Assembly (NCBI GenBank): GCA_963703145.1 | Contig: OY969793.1 | Span: 2,170,001-2,234,000, forward strand | Length of the DNA stretch: 64,000 nt | Reading direction: 5' to 3' | Origin: Bog-756 sp963703145 | Lineage (GTDB): Bacteria > Actinomycetota > Acidimicrobiia > Acidimicrobiales > RAAP-2 | In this document: piece after piece, positions 1 through 8,709 of the stretch | How the letters are laid out: each line of letters opens with the position of its first letter | Numbering within the stretch: the first letter of the stretch is position 1 | The notes under the pieces: generated by a model | Databases searched by the model: none | The model's input: only the letters and a program-made list of their open reading frames with translations | Told to the model about the DNA's origin: nothing | Translations under genes and position numbers: made by a program

Positions 1-1323
1 GACGTTCTGCGAACGCCGGAGCGAGAAGTGCAACAGGCCAGCACCTACCGTGGCATTGGTCACCCGGTCGATGATCACGAAGCCGCCGGTGTCGCGGTTG
101 GACGTGTAGGGGTCGAAGGGCACCGGCCGATCGGTGGAGACCGTGCAGACCCCGATCTCGTTCAACTCGAGGGTCCTGGCCGCCAGATGCTCCATCGTGT
201 TGACGTTGACCTTGTACTTGGGTTGGGAGAACGTGGCCCCCACCAAGGACGAGCCCAACTTCAGCAGGTAGGAACGCCCTGGCATCATGCCGTCGTCGTG
301 CATCCAGACGAGGTGGGCCTCGAACTGGTCGGCGATCTCGGCCGGCTCGTCGGCGGCGCACAGCACATCCCCACGGCTGACGTCGATCTCGTCCTCGAGC
401 ACCAGGGTCACCGACTGGCCCGCTACCGCCTCGTCGAGATCACCGTCGAAGGTCGAGATCCGCTTGACCGTGGTGCTTCGGCCCGACGGGAGGGCCCGAA
501 CCGGCGACCCGGGCCGAACCGAGCCGCCGACGATCAGGCCGGAGAACCCACGGAAATCGAGGTCGGGCCGGTTGACCCACTGGACGGGCATCCGGAACGG
601 CGTCTGCCTCGATCCGTCCTCCACGTCGATCGCCTCGAGATAGGCCAGCAAGGTGGGGCCGTGGTACCAGGGTGTCTCCGGGCTGGGCTCGACGATGTTC
701 GCACCGCGAAGGGCCGAGAGCGGGATGCAGGTGACGTTGGCCAGCCCGATCTCGGCGGCGAACTCCCGGTACTCGGCTTCGATCCGGTCGAAGACCTCTT
801 CGGAGTAGTCGACCAGGTCGAGCTTGTTGACGGCCAGGACGATGTGCTCGATGCCCAGCAGCGAGACCAGGTAGCTGTGCCGGCGGGTCTGGGTCAGAAC
901 CCCCTTGCGGGCATCGATCAGAATGATGGCAGCGTCGGCAGTGGAGGCCCCGGTCACCATGTTCCGGGTGTACTGCTCGTGGCCGGGGGTGTCGGCCACG
1001 ATGAACTTCTTCCGCTCGGTGGCGAAGAACCGGTAGGCAACATCGATTGTGATGCCCTGCTCCCGTTCGGCAGCCAGTCCGTCGACCAAAAGGGCGAAGT
1101 CGAGGTCCCCTCCCTGGGTGCCGACGCGACGGGAGTCCGCCTCCAGGGCGGCCAAATGGTCGTCGAACACCAGATGTGACTCGTAGAGCAGTCGGCCAAT
1201 GAGCGTGCTCTTGCCGTCGTCGACACTTCCGCAGGTGATGAACCGGACCATGCCCTTCAGCTCGTGGGCCGCCAGATAGGCATCGATGTCCGAGGCGATG
1301 AGCGACTCCTTGGCCATGGCCAT
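1..1323 (-). CDS. cysN: Sulfate adenylyltransferase subunit 1 (GTPase), truncated by window edge
   Basis: CysN is the GTP-hydrolysing subunit that drives CysD to make adenosine 5'-phosphosulfate from sulfate and ATP in the cytoplasm. The frame is open for 441 codons from the ATG at 1323 to the edge. The P-loop GSVDDGKST lies near residues 33-40, followed by DTPGHEQY (G3) and NKLD (G4), then translation-factor-like beta-barrel domains ending in RRSQNV. Its start overlaps the cysD stop by one base (TGATG), so the two are translationally coupled. The E. coli protein is about 475 residues, so little is missing if this is plain CysN. The visible end resembles the joint before an APS-kinase domain in CysNC fusions, but the window stops there and I cannot tell which form it is. 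A second ATG lies two codons downstream. Confidence 0.93.
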   Translation of the reverse strand, partial: MAMAKESLIASDIDAYLAAHELKGMVRFITCGSVDDGKSTLIGRLLYESHLVFDDHLAALEADSRRVGTQGGDLDFALLVDGLAAEREQGITIDVAYRFFATERKKFIVADTPGHEQYTRNMVTGASTADAAIILIDARKGVLTQTRRHSYLVSLLGIEHIVLAVNKLDLVDYSEEVFDRIEAEYREFAAEIGLANVTCIPLSALRGANIVEPSPETPWYHGPTLLAYLEAIDVEDGSRQTPFRMPVQWVNRPDLDFRGFSGLIVGGSVRPGSPVRALPSGRSTTVKRISTFDGDLDEAVAGQSVTLVLEDEIDVSRGDVLCAADEPAEIADQFEAHLVWMHDDGMMPGRSYLLKLGSSLVGATFSQPKYKVNVNTMEHLAARTLELNEIGVCTVSTDRPVPFDPYTSNRDTGGFVIIDRVTNATVGAGLLHFSLRRSQNV

Positions 1324-2237
1324 CAGAAGTAGCCCTCCTGTTTCTTCTTCTCCATCGAGCCTGCGGCGTCGAAGTCGATGACCCGGCCCTCCCGCTCCGA
1401 GGTGGTGGCGAGCAGCATCTCCTGGATCACCGCGGTCAGTGTGGTGGCGTTGCTCTCCACGGCCCCGGTCAGCGGGTAGCACCCGAGGGTGCGGAACCGG
1501 ACGCTGCGAAGCTCGGGAACCTCTCCGGGCGCCAGGGGCATCCGGTCGTCGTCGACCATGATGAGGACCCCGTCCCGCTCGACGACTGGTCGGGGGGCGG
1601 ACAGGTACAGGGGGACGATCGGGATTTGTTCGCGGGCGATGTACTGCCACACGTCGAGTTCGGTCCAGTTGGACAGGGGGAACACCCGAACCGATTCACC
1701 CTGGCTTCGGCGCACGTTGTAGGTGCGCCACAGCTCGGGGCGCTGCTGTTTGGGGTCCCAGCGGTGTTGGGCGGAGCGGATGCTGAAGATCCGCTCTTTG
1801 GCCCGCGACTTCTCCTCGTCCCGGCGAGCCCCGCCGAAGGCAGCGTCGAACCCATGGTGGTCCAGGGCCTGCTTGAGCCCGACCGTCTTCCAGAGGTCGG
1901 TGTGGACTGCCGATCCGTGCTCGAAGGGGTTGATCCCCAGCCTCACGCACTCCGGATTCTGGTGGACGAGCAGTTCCATGCCACTCTCGGCCGCCATCTT
2001 CTCGCGCATCTCGTACATGGCCCGGAACTTCCAGGTCGTGTCGACATGGAGGAGGGGGAAAGGGGGTACCGAGGGATGGAACGCCTTCCTGGCCAGATGG
2101 AGCATGACCGAGCTGTCCTTGCCGACGGAGTACAGCATGACCGGCCGCTCGCTCTCGGCCACCGTCTCCCTCATGATGTGGATGCTTTCGGCCTCCAGCC
2201 GCTCCAGGTGGGTGAGCCGGCCGTTCACGCTCTTCAC
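1323..2237 (-). CDS. cysD: Sulfate adenylyltransferase subunit 2
   Basis: CysD is the catalytic ATP sulfurylase subunit; it adenylylates sulfate in assimilation. The 304-residue product has the normal family length. It carries the PP-loop YSVGKDSSVMLHLARKAF near residues 36-53, GGARRDEEKSRAKER in mid-protein and the C-terminal RTLGCYPLTGAVES block, all typical of CysD. The start is GTG at 2237 and overlaps the TGA of the upstream TetR gene (GTGA); another in-frame GTG lies three codons on. It is followed without a gap by cysN. No cysH, cysC or sulfate transporter is visible here, so the pathway continues outside the window. The odd point is its position as the second gene behind a TetR regulator, which suggests shared transcription. 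Confidence 0.95.
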   Translation of the reverse strand: MKSVNGRLTHLERLEAESIHIMRETVAESERPVMLYSVGKDSSVMLHLARKAFHPSVPPFPLLHVDTTWKFRAMYEMREKMAAESGMELLVHQNPECVRLGINPFEHGSAVHTDLWKTVGLKQALDHHGFDAAFGGARRDEEKSRAKERIFSIRSAQHRWDPKQQRPELWRTYNVRRSQGESVRVFPLSNWTELDVWQYIAREQIPIVPLYLSAPRPVVERDGVLIMVDDDRMPLAPGEVPELRSVRFRTLGCYPLTGAVESNATTLTAVIQEMLLATTSEREGRVIDFDAAGSMEKKKQEGYF

Positions 2238-2809
2238 CCGACGGCCCTGGTCATCGACCGCCGAGGCAGACCGGCCAGCGTCCGCATGGTGGCGAGCAGC
2301 TCCTCGGGATAGGGATGTGGCACCAGGTAGTGCGAGTAGGCCACCCGCAAGAACAGCTCGGCTAGTTGAGCGCGGCTCAATTCGCCGTTGCGCACGCTCG
2401 GAACCTGGTCGAGCGACGGCCCGAGGAGGCGCACCAGTGTCTCGACCTGTGCCGGTAGGGAATCACTGAGGGACTGAAGGGCGAATGCCGGATCGACGCC
2501 GATGGGATCCCGCCCCAGTGTCCCGTCCAGGTAGGTCACCAGAAACCGGAGCGCGGCGTCGAGCTGTCGGGCCGGGGTGCGGTGGGCGCCGATCTCGATC
2601 TGGAGGCCCTCATCGAACTTGCCCCGCTCGTACTCGGTCAAGGCCGAGAACAGGTCGGCCTTGGTGGGGAACCACCGGTAGAGGGTGGGACGTGATACGC
2701 CTGCTGCCGCTGCCACCTCGGACAGCGTGAGCTTTCCGGGACCTTTGGTCATGATGGCGCGGCGGGTCGCGTCAAGGATCAGCTCGGCGCTCGTAGTGGG
2801 GGTGCTCAC
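2234..2809 (-). CDS. TetR-family transcriptional regulator
   Basis: This 191-residue protein is a one-component repressor candidate. The N-terminal helix-turn-helix is clear: LTLSEVAAAAGVSRPTLYRW near residues 27-46, then FPTKADLFSAL. The C-terminal ligand-binding half has no recognisable subfamily. The ATG at 2809 lies 12 bases from a CTTTACA-N14-TGTAAT motif, so self-regulation is plausible. Its last codons overlap the start of cysD by four bases, placing sulfate activation in the same transcript. The ligand is unknown. Because the same motif precedes a P450 gene and an SDR gene about 10-12 kb away, this regulator is the best candidate for controlling that small regulon; that is inference. 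Confidence 0.9.
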   Translation of the reverse strand: MSTPTTSAELILDATRRAIMTKGPGKLTLSEVAAAAGVSRPTLYRWFPTKADLFSALTEYERGKFDEGLQIEIGAHRTPARQLDAALRFLVTYLDGTLGRDPIGVDPAFALQSLSDSLPAQVETLVRLLGPSLDQVPSVRNGELSRAQLAELFLRVAYSHYLVPHPYPEELLATMRTLAGLPRRSMTRAVG

Positions 2810-2820
2810 CGTCCCGAAGC

Positions 2821-2847
2821 ATTACATATCTGTTTGTATCTGTAAAG
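2821..2847 (-). promoter_or_regulatory. Shared motif CTTTACA-N14-TGTAAT, site 1 (upstream of TetR)
   Basis: Read on the minus strand, the site is CTTTACA, 14 bases, TGTAAT, with TTACA/TGTAA as inverted half-sites. It ends 12 bases before the TetR ATG at 2809. Two other sites with identical half-sites and spacing lie at 12518-12544 and 14229-14255. It fits a TetR-type operator; the outer hexamers could also be promoter elements. Confidence 0.55.
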
Positions 2848-2871
2848 GTGCGACCGGTCGGTGGAGGGCCT

Positions 2872-3519
2872 TCAGTCCGGGGTCGGGGCCCCACCTCCGG
2901 CGTTACCCGACACCGACCGCAACCCGTCGATGAAGAGCCCGAGCCCGAACTGGAACACCTCACGGTCGTCGGAAAACGTCATCGTGGTCGGGTCGTCGAC
3001 CGCCTCCGCCGTGGCCAGCTCGGAGGTCACCGCGCCGAACAGCAGGTAGGCCAGCAGCCGTTGGGCCCGGTCGCTCACGGCGCGGTCGAAGCCGGCTGCG
3101 CCGAGGATCTGGGTGATGGTCTCGTACAACCGGGCCTCGTTGGGTAGTCCCACAGTGCGGCGAAGGAGATGCTGGGCCACCCCCGGGTAGCGGAGCAGGA
3201 CTTCACGACCACCCTCGAACAACAAGGTGAGCTGACGCTCCCACGAGAGATCGGCCGTTGGGAGTTGCACCTCTCCCAACACGGCATCACCCACCAGGTC
3301 GAGCAGGTGGCGCTTGTCGTGAACGTAGTAGTACGCGTTCATGGAGGGACTACCGAGTTCTGCAGCCAGTTTGCGCATGCTCAGGTTGGCGAACCCGCTC
3401 CGTCGCGTCAGGCGAAGGCCCGCCTCGATGACGTCTTCCCGAGTCAACTCGCCGTAGCGCCGCCGACGTGTGGATTCGGCTCCCACGTCGGATGCGGTCC
3501 CACCGGGTCGGCTCGTCAA
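2872..3519 (-). CDS. TetR-family regulator with TetR_C-like C-terminal domain
   Basis: A 215-residue regulator with the helix-turn-helix near residues 24-66: LTREDVIEAGLRLTRRSGF, then SMRKLAAELG and MNAYYYVHDKRHLLDL. The downstream part, with ALGE-type spacing and WERQLTLLFEGGREVLLRYPG, resembles the tetracycline-repressor class C-terminal domain. The start is a TTG at 3519 that overlaps the TGA of the alcohol dehydrogenase upstream (TTGA), so translation is probably coupled. No better ATG lies near. It probably regulates the dehydrogenase/P450 divergent promoter next door; the effector is unknown. Confidence 0.88.
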   Translation of the reverse strand: MTSRPGGTASDVGAESTRRRRYGELTREDVIEAGLRLTRRSGFANLSMRKLAAELGSPSMNAYYYVHDKRHLLDLVGDAVLGEVQLPTADLSWERQLTLLFEGGREVLLRYPGVAQHLLRRTVGLPNEARLYETITQILGAAGFDRAVSDRAQRLLAYLLFGAVTSELATAEAVDDPTTMTFSDDREVFQFGLGLFIDGLRSVSGNAGGGAPTPD

Positions 3520-4613
3520 TCCGAGCCCCCGGCAGGCACGATCACCGATCGGATGACTTCACCGCCGGCCATGGCGTCAAAGGCCTCGTTGACCTGATCG
3601 AGCCCTATCCGGCGGGTGACGGCGCCGGCCAGGTCGAGTCGTCCCGCCTCGGCCAGGGCCACCAGCCGAGGGAAGTCCCGCCGGACCTGCCCGGAGCCGT
3701 AGTAGCACCCCATCAGCCGTTTCTCGGTGGAGAACAGCTGGTAGCCGTCAAATTCGACCGTGGTGCCCGACGGGGGCATGCCCACCGCGACGACGGTGCC
3801 CGCACTCCGGCACACGTCGTAGGCCAGACGAAGCGTGGGTCCCGACAGGGCCACCTCGAAGGAGTAGTCGGCGCCCCGACCGCCGGTGAGCTCCGCCACT
3901 GCCTCAGCCACGTCGCCGGTCGTGGGATCGATGACGTCAGTGGCCCCGTTCGACCGCGCCGTCTCGCGCTTGGTCGCCAGCGGGTCGATGGCGATGATGC
4001 GCGCCGCCCCCGCGATCCGGGCCCCCTGCACGACGAACTGGCCCACCCCCCCGCAGCCGATGACAACGACCGTGGAACCCGGCTCCACCCGTGCGGTGTT
4101 GAGGGCAGCCCCCACACCGGTCATCACGGCGCAGCCGATCAGGGCCAGCTGCTCTGCCGGCAGGTCGGTTTCCACCGCCACGACTGACATCCGATCGACC
4201 ACGGCCTCTTCGGCGAACGTACCGAGCCCGCTCATCGACCAGGTCCTCGCTCCGCTGGCATCGTCGGTCCAGTGGGCCTGGGTGGCCACGTGGATGATCT
4301 GGTCGCAGAGGTGGGTGCGACCCCGAACGCAGTGCCAACACGATCCGCAGGCGGGGTGAAAGGCCCCGATCACACGCTCGCCCGGGGCCAGATCGTGCAC
4401 CCCCTCACCGACCTCTAGGACGGTGCCGGCACCCTCATGGCCGAGGATGACCGGGGCCAGCCCTCCCATGCCCTGTCGACGGATGGTCTCGTCCGAGTGA
4501 CAGACCCCCGAGGCGTCGATGCGCACGTGGACCTCGGTTGCCCGCAACCGGCGCGGGGACAGGTCCCGGAGCTCGAGCGGTCGATCCGGTTCGGTCATCA
4601 CCGCAGCTCGCAT
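3516..4613 (-). CDS. Zinc-dependent alcohol dehydrogenase (MDR family)
   Basis: A 365-residue medium-chain dehydrogenase expected to oxidise an alcohol with NAD(P). Catalytic zinc ligands are visible in GVCHSDE and GHEGAG, and the four-cysteine structural zinc lobe in CGSCWHCVRGRTHLC. The Rossmann nucleotide loop is VIGCGGVGQFVVQGA. I place the start at the ATG at 4613 because GAAGGAG lies just upstream and the family N-terminus MRAAVMTEPDRP begins there; the 29 residues readable further upstream look non-coding. The gene is divergent from the P450 at 4747 and translationally coupled to the TetR gene at 3519. The class resembles actinobacterial dehydrogenases of steroid, terpene or glutathione/mycothiol-linked pathways, but the substrate cannot be read from sequence. 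Confidence 0.93.
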   Translation of the reverse strand: MRAAVMTEPDRPLELRDLSPRRLRATEVHVRIDASGVCHSDETIRRQGMGGLAPVILGHEGAGTVLEVGEGVHDLAPGERVIGAFHPACGSCWHCVRGRTHLCDQIIHVATQAHWTDDASGARTWSMSGLGTFAEEAVVDRMSVVAVETDLPAEQLALIGCAVMTGVGAALNTARVEPGSTVVVIGCGGVGQFVVQGARIAGAARIIAIDPLATKRETARSNGATDVIDPTTGDVAEAVAELTGGRGADYSFEVALSGPTLRLAYDVCRSAGTVVAVGMPPSGTTVEFDGYQLFSTEKRLMGCYYGSGQVRRDFPRLVALAEAGRLDLAGAVTRRIGLDQVNEAFDAMAGGEVIRSVIVPAGGSD

Positions 4614-4746
4614 GCGTACTCCTTCGGTGACACCGCCGGGTCGGCGGCACCTGCTTGACGTCGAGTTGAACACTGTACGAAACTGCAGCGACCCAGGCAA
4701 GACCGGTGGCTACGACGCCGGTCCCCCACCACTTCGAGGAGACCCG

Positions 4747-5943
4747 ATGGCCGACGAGGCCGCTCTGCAGTTCGACCTGACTCGACCCGGCTTTTACCTC
4801 CGACCCGACTACTTCGACGTGCTGGCCAGCCTCCGGGAGCGGGCGCCGGTCCATCCGACGACCGACGGCAGCTGGGCCGTGTCACGGTACGAGGACATCC
4901 GGACCATCAGCCGCGACCCGCAGCGTTTCGTCTCCGGCCGGGGTGTTCTGATCAACGACCCGATGCGGTCGAGCGGGTCCGAGGGACTCGGGGCCTTCTC
5001 CATCCTCCATCTCGACCCGCCGGTCCACGCCCTGTACCGGAAGGTCGTGAATCGGCAGTTCACCCCGAGGGCGGTCGGACACCTGGAACAGGTGGTCCGC
5101 CAGACCGTGACCGAGGTGCTCGACTCGACCCCTGTGGGGGAGCCGATCGATGGCGTGAACGACCTCTCCTCCATCGTCCCCATCGCCGTGATCGCCGAAC
5201 TGTTCGGCGTGGGCGACGCCGATCGCGAGGAGTTCAGGCGGTGGTCCGATGCCATCATTGCCGCTCCCGATCAGGATGCCGCTGAGGAGGCCTCGGCCGA
5301 CTTCAGCCAGATGACCTCGTACCTCTTGGCCCACGTCGACTCCCCCAACGGCGAAGGGAACGATCTGCTCGGGGTGCTGAAGTCGGCCGAGCTGGACGGT
5401 CGTCCGCTGAGCCGGCTCGAGATCATGGGCTTCTGCCTGACCCTCCTGGTGGCGGGCAACGAGACGACGAGGACGCTCATCTCCGGCGGCATGGAGGCGC
5501 TGTACGAGTTTCCCGACCAACGGGCCCGACTGTTCGGGGATAGCTCGCTCCTTCCCGGAGCGGTGGAGGAGCTCCTCCGGTGGGTGACCCCCATCCAGGC
5601 CTTCGGACGCACCACGGTGGACGATGTCGAGCTCGGTGGCGAGCTGATTCCCGCCGGCGACTTCCTTGTCATGCTGTACGCATCGGGGAACCGCGACGAG
5701 TCCGTATTCGGTCCGACGGCGTCGGACCTGGATGTGGGTCGACCCGTTGCCCCGACCCATCTGGCGTTCGGTTTCGGGGAGCACCTGTGTCTCGGTGCCG
5801 CTCTGGCCCGACTCGAGGCCCGCGTGTTCTTCGAGGAGCTGTTGGCTCGCTATCCCGTCTACGAACTGGTCGGGCCGGTCGAGTACGTCCGTTCGACACT
5901 GGTGCGGGGCGCGGCACGGATGCCCCTGGTGCTGGCCCCGTGA
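4747..5943 (+). CDS. Cytochrome P450
   Basis: A soluble bacterial P450 of 398 residues that would hydroxylate a small hydrophobic substrate using ferredoxin-type electron transfer. The I-helix oxygen-binding motif is AGNETTR, the K-helix ExxR is EELLR, and the haem loop FGFGEHLCLGAALAR places the thiolate ligand at Cys348. The ATG at 4747 follows GAGGAGACCCG, and the product MADEAALQFDL has the usual start of the class. Longer readings from 4519 run back through the divergent promoter and are not credible. No ferredoxin or ferredoxin reductase gene is present nearby, so electrons come from elsewhere. The following kinase-like and ligase genes are probably on the same transcript. Confidence 0.95.
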   Translation: MADEAALQFDLTRPGFYLRPDYFDVLASLRERAPVHPTTDGSWAVSRYEDIRTISRDPQRFVSGRGVLINDPMRSSGSEGLGAFSILHLDPPVHALYRKVVNRQFTPRAVGHLEQVVRQTVTEVLDSTPVGEPIDGVNDLSSIVPIAVIAELFGVGDADREEFRRWSDAIIAAPDQDAAEEASADFSQMTSYLLAHVDSPNGEGNDLLGVLKSAELDGRPLSRLEIMGFCLTLLVAGNETTRTLISGGMEALYEFPDQRARLFGDSSLLPGAVEELLRWVTPIQAFGRTTVDDVELGGELIPAGDFLVMLYASGNRDESVFGPTASDLDVGRPVAPTHLAFGFGEHLCLGAALARLEARVFFEELLARYPVYELVGPVEYVRSTLVRGAARMPLVLAP

Positions 5944-5994
5944 TGTGGATGTCGACGCGCCACGCGGTCATGGACCCGTGATCAGATCCGGGAG

Positions 5995-7032
5995 ATGGAT
6001 ATGAGTCCGGAGCTGTCCGGCGCGGCCGATGCTGATGCAGACCTGGCGTTCGGCCTGTCCCGCTGGCTCACGCTCCATGGGGACCGCGGCGACGTGGGTG
6101 TCACCGACCTGACGCGACCGGTGGCCGGCTACTCCAGTGAGACGATCTTCATCCACGCGACCTGGACCGACGAGCTGGGCCCCCACCTCGACCGACTGGT
6201 CGTCCGCCTGGCGCCACGAGGTCCAGGGACCTTCGCCGACTACGACCTCTGTCCCCAGTGGCAGGCCCAGATGGCTGCCGCACTGGTTGGGGTCCCGGTG
6301 GCCGATCCGGTGCTGGAAACCGACACCGGGTGGATCGGGGAGCCCTTCATCGTGATGCCCCGGGTGGATGGCCACGTCATCGGACCACTGGCCCACCTCG
6401 ATCCCTGGCTGTCCAGCTTGACCACGGCCGGCCGTACCCGGGTTTACGACGGGATCCTGGCCGTCATGGCCGACGTGCACCGGGCGGACCCCGAGGTCGC
6501 CCCGGACGTGCCCCGTCGGGACAACGGGGACGAACTGGCCCACTGGGAGGAGTTCTTGTCCTGGTCCACCCACGGCCATCCGGTACCAACCCTGGTAGAG
6601 GCCTTGGCGTGGTGCACCCGGCACCGTCCTGACGAGGAGCCGCCGGGTGCGCTCTTGTGGGGGGACGTCCGATTAGAGAATGCCGTGTTCGATGACGGGG
6701 CGTCGCCTCTGGCCGTCTTGGACTGGGACATGACCACCGTGGGCGCCCCCGAACACGACGTGGCCTGGTTCACCAGCCTGGACCTCACCCAACACCGCCT
6801 GTTCGGCGAACGGGCCGACGGGTTCCTCGACCGGGACGCCACCGTCGCCCGGTTCGAGGAGTTGAGTGGCCGGGGCCTCCGCGACCTGGCATGGTACGAG
6901 ACCCTCGCCATGGTGAGGAGTGCTGCCATCATGACCCGCATCAGTATCCTGCGACAGGACGCCGGCAAGGCCCCGATGCTGCCCATCGACGACAATCCCA
7001 TCCTTGATCTACTGCGAACGAGGTTGACATGA
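5995..7032 (+). CDS. Aminoglycoside-phosphotransferase-like family protein
   Basis: This 345-residue protein has the APH/choline-kinase fold. The Brenner-type catalytic loop is LLWGDVRLENAVFD, with the catalytic Asp and the metal-binding Asn; the usual histidine is replaced by tryptophan. The metal-binding DFG-equivalent is LDWDMTTVGAPEHDVAW. N-terminally, GYSSETIF corresponds to the nucleotide-binding loop. In mycobacteria such proteins accompany acyl-CoA metabolism genes (the FadE36 neighbourhood) rather than antibiotic resistance. Here the gene is followed with an ATGA overlap by an AMP-forming ligase, supporting a metabolic role. I chose the ATG at 5995, with GGGAG just upstream; an ATG at 6001 is also possible. 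The substrate is unknown. Confidence 0.88.
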   Translation: MDMSPELSGAADADADLAFGLSRWLTLHGDRGDVGVTDLTRPVAGYSSETIFIHATWTDELGPHLDRLVVRLAPRGPGTFADYDLCPQWQAQMAAALVGVPVADPVLETDTGWIGEPFIVMPRVDGHVIGPLAHLDPWLSSLTTAGRTRVYDGILAVMADVHRADPEVAPDVPRRDNGDELAHWEEFLSWSTHGHPVPTLVEALAWCTRHRPDEEPPGALLWGDVRLENAVFDDGASPLAVLDWDMTTVGAPEHDVAWFTSLDLTQHRLFGERADGFLDRDATVARFEELSGRGLRDLAWYETLAMVRSAAIMTRISILRQDAGKAPMLPIDDNPILDLLRTRLT

Positions 7033-8705
7033 CCGAGGTCGCCGTCACGACCACGGCCCAACTGATCCGACTCCGGGCCGACGACGATGAGACCGGGCTG
7101 CTCTTCGAGGGTCAGCAGTGGACCTGGCGTCAGGTGGTGGCCGAAGCCGAGCTCCGTGCCGACCTGCTCCGCTCGGTCCGGCGGGACGGCCCGTTCCACG
7201 TGGGCGTCCTGTTGGAGAACACCCCCGAGTACCTCTTCCTGCTGGCCGGAGCAGCACTGGCCGGAGCGGTCGTGGTCGGCATCAACCCGACCCGGCGAGG
7301 TGACGAGCTGGCCTCCGACATCCGGCGAACCGACTGTCAGCTGGTGGTGACCGACTCCTCCCAGCTGGACCTGGTCGACCAACTGGACCTAGGCCTTGCG
7401 CCCGGCGGCCTCATGGTCACCGACGGAGCGGCGTACGCCGATCGCCTGGAGCAGGTACGCGTCGGGGGGCAGATCCCGTCCCGTCCCGAGCCGACGCCAG
7501 ACCAGCTCTTCTTGCTCATCTTCACCTCGGGTTCGACCGGGGGGCCCAAGGCCGTGCGGATGACCCAGGGCCGTGGGGCCCAGGCCGCCGCCCGGATTCC
7601 CTTCACGCCCGAGGACGTCCTGTACTCGGCTATGCCCCTGTTTCACGGCAATGCGCTCTCGGCCGCGGTGCTGCCGGCCTTCGCCAGTGGAGCAACCCTG
7701 GCCCTGCGGCGAAGGTTCTCGGCATCCGGATTCCTCTCCGACGTGCGTGCCACGGGGGCCACCTTCTCCAACACCGTGGGGCGGGCCATCGCCCACATCG
7801 TGGCCACCCCCGCCACCGAACACGACCGCGACCACCGGCTCCGCTATGTCCTCGGTCCCGAGACGGCGGCCCGTGACAGTGAGGCGTTCACCGAGCGGTT
7901 CGGGGTCCCCGTCATCCAGGGGTACGGATCGAGTGAGAACGCCATCGTGATGAAGCCGGTGGCGGGTGCACGGCCCGGGGCCCTCGGTCGGGCCCGCAGC
8001 GCCGATGACGTCGCCGTGGTCGATCCGGCCACCGGGGAGGAGCGGGCCATCGCCGCCTTCGACGCCAATGGCCGCCTGATCAATCCTGCGGCATGTATCG
8101 GCGAGCTGGTGGGCCGACAGGCGCGGTCCAACTTCGAGGGCTACTACAACAACCCCGAAGCCGACGCCGAGCGCACCCGGAACGGCTGGTACTGGTCCGG
8201 TGACCTGGCCTACCGGGACGAGGAGGGAGTCTTCTACTTCGCGGGGCGCTCCGGTGACTGGCTGCGGGTGGACAGCGAGAACTTTGCCGCTGCCCCGGTC
8301 GAGCGCATACTGGCCCGGTTCGACCGGGTCAGCGGGGTGGCCGTCTACCCGGTCCCCGACAGCCGTACCGGCGACCAGGTCATGGCGGCCCTCGAGTTCG
8401 AGTCGGGTGCCAGCTTCGACCCGGCGGCGTTCACCGCCTTTTTGGCCTCCCAGGACGACCTCGGGACCAAGTGGGCGCCACGGTACGTCCGGGTGGCGGC
8501 GGCCTTTCCAGTGACGGCCACCGACAAGATCGACAAGAAGCCGCTGCGGGCCCAAGGCTGGGGCACCACCGACCCGGTCTGGCACCGGCTGGAGCGCAGC
8601 GACGAGTTCGTGCCCCTGACTCAGCCCGACATCGACCGGCTGCTCGGGGAGTTCGAGGCCAACGGGCGCTCCGCCCTGCTCGGATCGGCGTCGAGCGCTC
8701 CCTGA
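7029..8705 (+). CDS. AMP-dependent acyl-CoA synthetase (FadD-like)
   Basis: A 558-residue adenylate-forming ligase that would activate a carboxylic acid to its CoA thioester through an acyl-AMP. The P-loop-like signature is FTSGSTGGPKAVRMTQG, followed by QGYGSSENA (A5-like), YWSGDLAYRDEEG (A7) and GRSGDWLRVDSEN (hinge). The catalytic C-terminal lysine is probably in TDKIDKKPL. Overall it looks most like the FadD17 group of actinobacterial ligases. The ATGA overlap with the kinase-like gene shows co-translation, and the P450 upstream suggests oxidation followed by CoA activation of the same compound. The 3' end abuts a convergent gene with only four bases between stops. Confidence 0.93.
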   Translation: MTEVAVTTTAQLIRLRADDDETGLLFEGQQWTWRQVVAEAELRADLLRSVRRDGPFHVGVLLENTPEYLFLLAGAALAGAVVVGINPTRRGDELASDIRRTDCQLVVTDSSQLDLVDQLDLGLAPGGLMVTDGAAYADRLEQVRVGGQIPSRPEPTPDQLFLLIFTSGSTGGPKAVRMTQGRGAQAAARIPFTPEDVLYSAMPLFHGNALSAAVLPAFASGATLALRRRFSASGFLSDVRATGATFSNTVGRAIAHIVATPATEHDRDHRLRYVLGPETAARDSEAFTERFGVPVIQGYGSSENAIVMKPVAGARPGALGRARSADDVAVVDPATGEERAIAAFDANGRLINPAACIGELVGRQARSNFEGYYNNPEADAERTRNGWYWSGDLAYRDEEGVFYFAGRSGDWLRVDSENFAAAPVERILARFDRVSGVAVYPVPDSRTGDQVMAALEFESGASFDPAAFTAFLASQDDLGTKWAPRYVRVAAAFPVTATDKIDKKPLRAQGWGTTDPVWHRLERSDEFVPLTQPDIDRLLGEFEANGRSALLGSASSAP

Positions 8706-8709
8706 GGGG

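Noticed and set aside
28..1179. Long plus-strand open frame (383 codons) at the left edge
   Set aside because: It lies antisense to cysN, whose minus-strand frame has all GTPase motifs; the plus-strand product has no family features.
4674..4697. Possible fourth copy of the shared motif between ADH and P450 starts
   Set aside because: GTACGAAACTGCAG resembles the inner part of site 3, but neither TTACA nor TGTAA half-site is present at the right spacing.
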